Positions 62,443 to 64,000 of a DNA stretch of 64,000 nt are shown in pieces. This stretch comes from Mariniflexile gromovii (lineage in GTDB: Bacteria > Bacteroidota > Bacteroidia > Flavobacteriales > Flavobacteriaceae), in the NCBI RefSeq assembly GCF_017814435.1, contig NZ_JAGJCB010000017.1, positions 1 through 64,000 on the forward strand, written 5' to 3'. Under the pieces are notes generated by a model. It made no database searches, was not told the origin of the DNA, and worked only from the letters and a program-made list of their open reading frames with translations. The translations under genes were made by a program, and so were the position numbers. Numbering within the stretch: position 1 is the stretch's first letter; each line of letters opens with the position of its first letter.

Positions 62443-64000
62443 CTATTTAATCATCTCGTAACTACGTTTGATGAACTTGGTAAGTTCTTCACCTTTTAGC
62501 AAGCCTTGAGATAAACGCGCTAAATCTAAACTTTGGTTAATTAAACGCTCTTGTTTGGCTTTTGTTTTGGTTTCTAAAATCTCACCAACCAATTTAGAGT
62601 TTGTGTTCACTACCAAGTTGTACATTTCTGGCATATTGCCAAACATATTCATACCACCACCAGTTGCTTGCATTTCTTTCATACGGCGCATAAATTCTGG
62701 TTGTGTGATAATGAATGGTGACGCATCACTATCCATAGATTCTAATTGTACCATGAATTTTTCAGAAGGAATCACTTCTTTTAAAAGCGTTTCAAGTTCA
62801 GTTTTTTGTTCATCGGTCAATTTAGAAATTTTGGTTTCTTCCTTCTTGATTAAATTATCAATATGGTCGCCATCAACACGAGCAAAAGAGATGTTTTCTT
62901 TAGAAGTCTCTAGTTTTTGGATTAAATGTGATACAATGGGCGAATCCAACAACAGTACCTCATAACCTTTTGCTTTAGCTGTTTCAATGTAGGCGTGTTG
63001 CGCATCTTTGTTAGAAGCATATAAAATAACAAGCTTATCATCTTTATCAGTTTGGTTTGCTTTTATCTTATTGTATAATTCATCGTAAGTATAATGGGTG
63101 CCATCTACGGTTGGGTACAGTGCAAAATCACCTGCTCTTTCAAAGAATTTTTCTTCAGAAAGCATACCGTATTCAATCACAATTTTAATATCGTTCCATT
63201 TAGCTTCAAAATCTTCACGGTTATTATTGAATAACGATTTTAATTTATCGGCCACTTTTCTGGTGATGTAAGATGAAATCTTTTTAACCGCACCATCAGC
63301 TTGTAAATAACTACGTGATACGTTTAATGGAATGTCTGGAGAATCGATAACACCACGAAGCATGGTTAAAAACTCAGGAACAATGCCTTCCACGTTATCG
63401 GTAACATAAACTTGATTTTGGTACAGTTGGATTTTATCTTTTTGTATTTGCATGTCGTTAGACAATTTTGGGAAATACAAAATACCAGTTAAGTTGAACG
63501 GATAATCTACGTTTAGGTGGATGTTAAATAAAGGCTCTTCAAATTGCATTGGGTACAACTCGCGGTAGAAGTCTTTATAATCTTTGTCTTCTAAATCTGC
63601 TGGCTGTTTTGTCCAAGCAGGAGTAGGGTTGTTGATGATGTTATCAACTGTGATTTTACGATGAGGTTCTTTAGTTTCCTTACCGTCTTTATCTTTAATC
63701 GTTGCAGGTTCGTGCTCTGGGTCGTTAATTTCTTTGGTTCCAAATTTAATAGGAATAGGCATGAATTTGTTATATTTTAATAACAGTTCTCTAATTCTGC
63801 TTTCTTCTAAAAATTCGGTAGAATCATCTGCAATGTGAAGGATGATTTCAGTACCTCTATCTTCTTTAGTACCTTCTTCCAAGGTAAATTCCGGAGACCC
63901 ATCACAAGACCAATGTGCAGCTGGTGCTCCTGTATGAGATTTGGTTATAATCTCTACTTTTTCGGCTACCATGAATGCTGAATAGAAACCAAGACCAAAA
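62443..64000 (-). CDS. htpG: Molecular chaperone HtpG (Hsp90), N-terminus cut by window edge
   Basis: The frame extends beyond the window: upstream of the internal ATG at 63972 it reads FGLGFYSAF, the ATP-lid motif of Hsp90, so the first roughly 110 residues are missing. Visible are GTEIILHIADDS, the middle domain (GILYFPK..., YQNQVYVTDNVEGIVPEFLTMLRGVIDSPDIPLNVSRSYLQ) and a C-terminal dimerisation domain. An internal insertion of acidic sequence (HEPATIKDKDGKETKEPHR) is typical of Bacteroidota HtpG. It is an ATP-dependent chaperone of the cytosol. Confidence 0.95.
   Translation of the reverse strand, partial: FGLGFYSAFMVAEKVEIITKSHTGAPAAHWSCDGSPEFTLEEGTKEDRGTEIILHIADDSTEFLEESRIRELLLKYNKFMPIPIKFGTKEINDPEHEPATIKDKDGKETKEPHRKITVDNIINNPTPAWTKQPADLEDKDYKDFYRELYPMQFEEPLFNIHLNVDYPFNLTGILYFPKLSNDMQIQKDKIQLYQNQVYVTDNVEGIVPEFLTMLRGVIDSPDIPLNVSRSYLQADGAVKKISSYITRKVADKLKSLFNNNREDFEAKWNDIKIVIEYGMLSEEKFFERAGDFALYPTVDGTHYTYDELYNKIKANQTDKDDKLVILYASNKDAQHAYIETAKAKGYEVLLLDSPIVSHLIQKLETSKENISFARVDGDHIDNLIKKEETKISKLTDEQKTELETLLKEVIPSEKFMVQLESMDSDASPFIITQPEFMRRMKEMQATGGGMNMFGNMPEMYNLVVNTNSKLVGEILETKTKAKQERLINQSLDLARLSQGLLKGEELTKFIKRSYEMIK

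Overview
The window is low-GC chromosomal DNA from a member of the Bacteroidota, almost certainly a gliding or marine Flavobacteriaceae. Evidence: giant secreted proteins with SprB repeats and type B type-IX-secretion (T9SS) C-terminal domains, PorP/SprF-like partners, DUF2851, DUF2721, DUF3467 and DUF4369 proteins, TAnnTTTG promoter boxes, and an almost complete lack of Shine-Dalgarno sites except before rpsU. No genus can be assigned from the sequence alone.

Layout. 1-121 is the clipped start of an IS3-type transposase (minus strand), followed by about 600 bp with no gene. 721-2475 (minus) is a TPP-riboswitch unit: a PnuC/PnuT-like transporter overlapping an acyl-CoA-dehydrogenase-like flavoprotein. 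2598-3080 is a CIA30 protein. 3598-10442 is surface cassette 1: a SprB-repeat adhesin, a PorP/SprF-like protein and an OmpA/PD40 lipid- or wall-anchored protein. 10595-19913 holds housekeeping and transport genes (amidohydrolase, DUF2721, DUF2851, PspC, K+ channel, AGCS symporter, HhH protein, acyl-CoA dehydrogenase), then rpsU, xerC-like and hpf. 20015-33717 is the classical information-processing block: tRNA-Thr, Tyr, Gly, Thr, tuf, tRNA-Trp, secE, nusG, rplKAJL, rpoBC and a DUF3467 gene. 33761-37556 (minus) has a small ferredoxin-like protein, an AT-rich multi-pass membrane protein and prfC. 38013-47142 is surface cassette 2, with the same three-gene order as cassette 1 but a very different adhesin. 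47267-51957 carries idi, a PTPS-type pterin gene, small hypotheticals, a second tRNA-Thr(TGT), a DUF4369 lipoprotein, DoxX and a VanX-type dipeptidase. 51992-64000 holds a fatty-acid hydroxylase, a DEAD-box helicase, a bestrophin, a two-gene DUF5343/Swt1-HEPN unit, a B12-type radical SAM protein, a Dus enzyme, MOSC, an FKBP lipoprotein, a DUF4377/META lipoprotein and the 3' part of htpG.

How it works together. The two cassettes probably each make a secreted adhesin plus its dedicated outer-membrane partner and a periplasmic/OM anchoring protein for the T9SS/gliding apparatus. The tRNA-tuf-rpl-rpo block is co-transcribed in segments separated by stem-loops. rpsU carries the one strong Shine-Dalgarno site, fitting the known bS21-dependent anti-SD occlusion of Bacteroidia ribosomes.

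Most notable for follow-up: the DUF5343/HEPN pair (candidate RNase-based defence or toxin-antitoxin unit); a six-copy, roughly 175-residue repeat module of unknown identity in the 2069-residue adhesin; a GC-rich mosaic block in the first adhesin; the TPP-riboswitch flavoprotein operon; three related intergenic dyad elements; heptamer tandem repeats at four sites; an in-frame palindromic insertion in the radical SAM gene; and a candidate small RNA at about 50718-50861.
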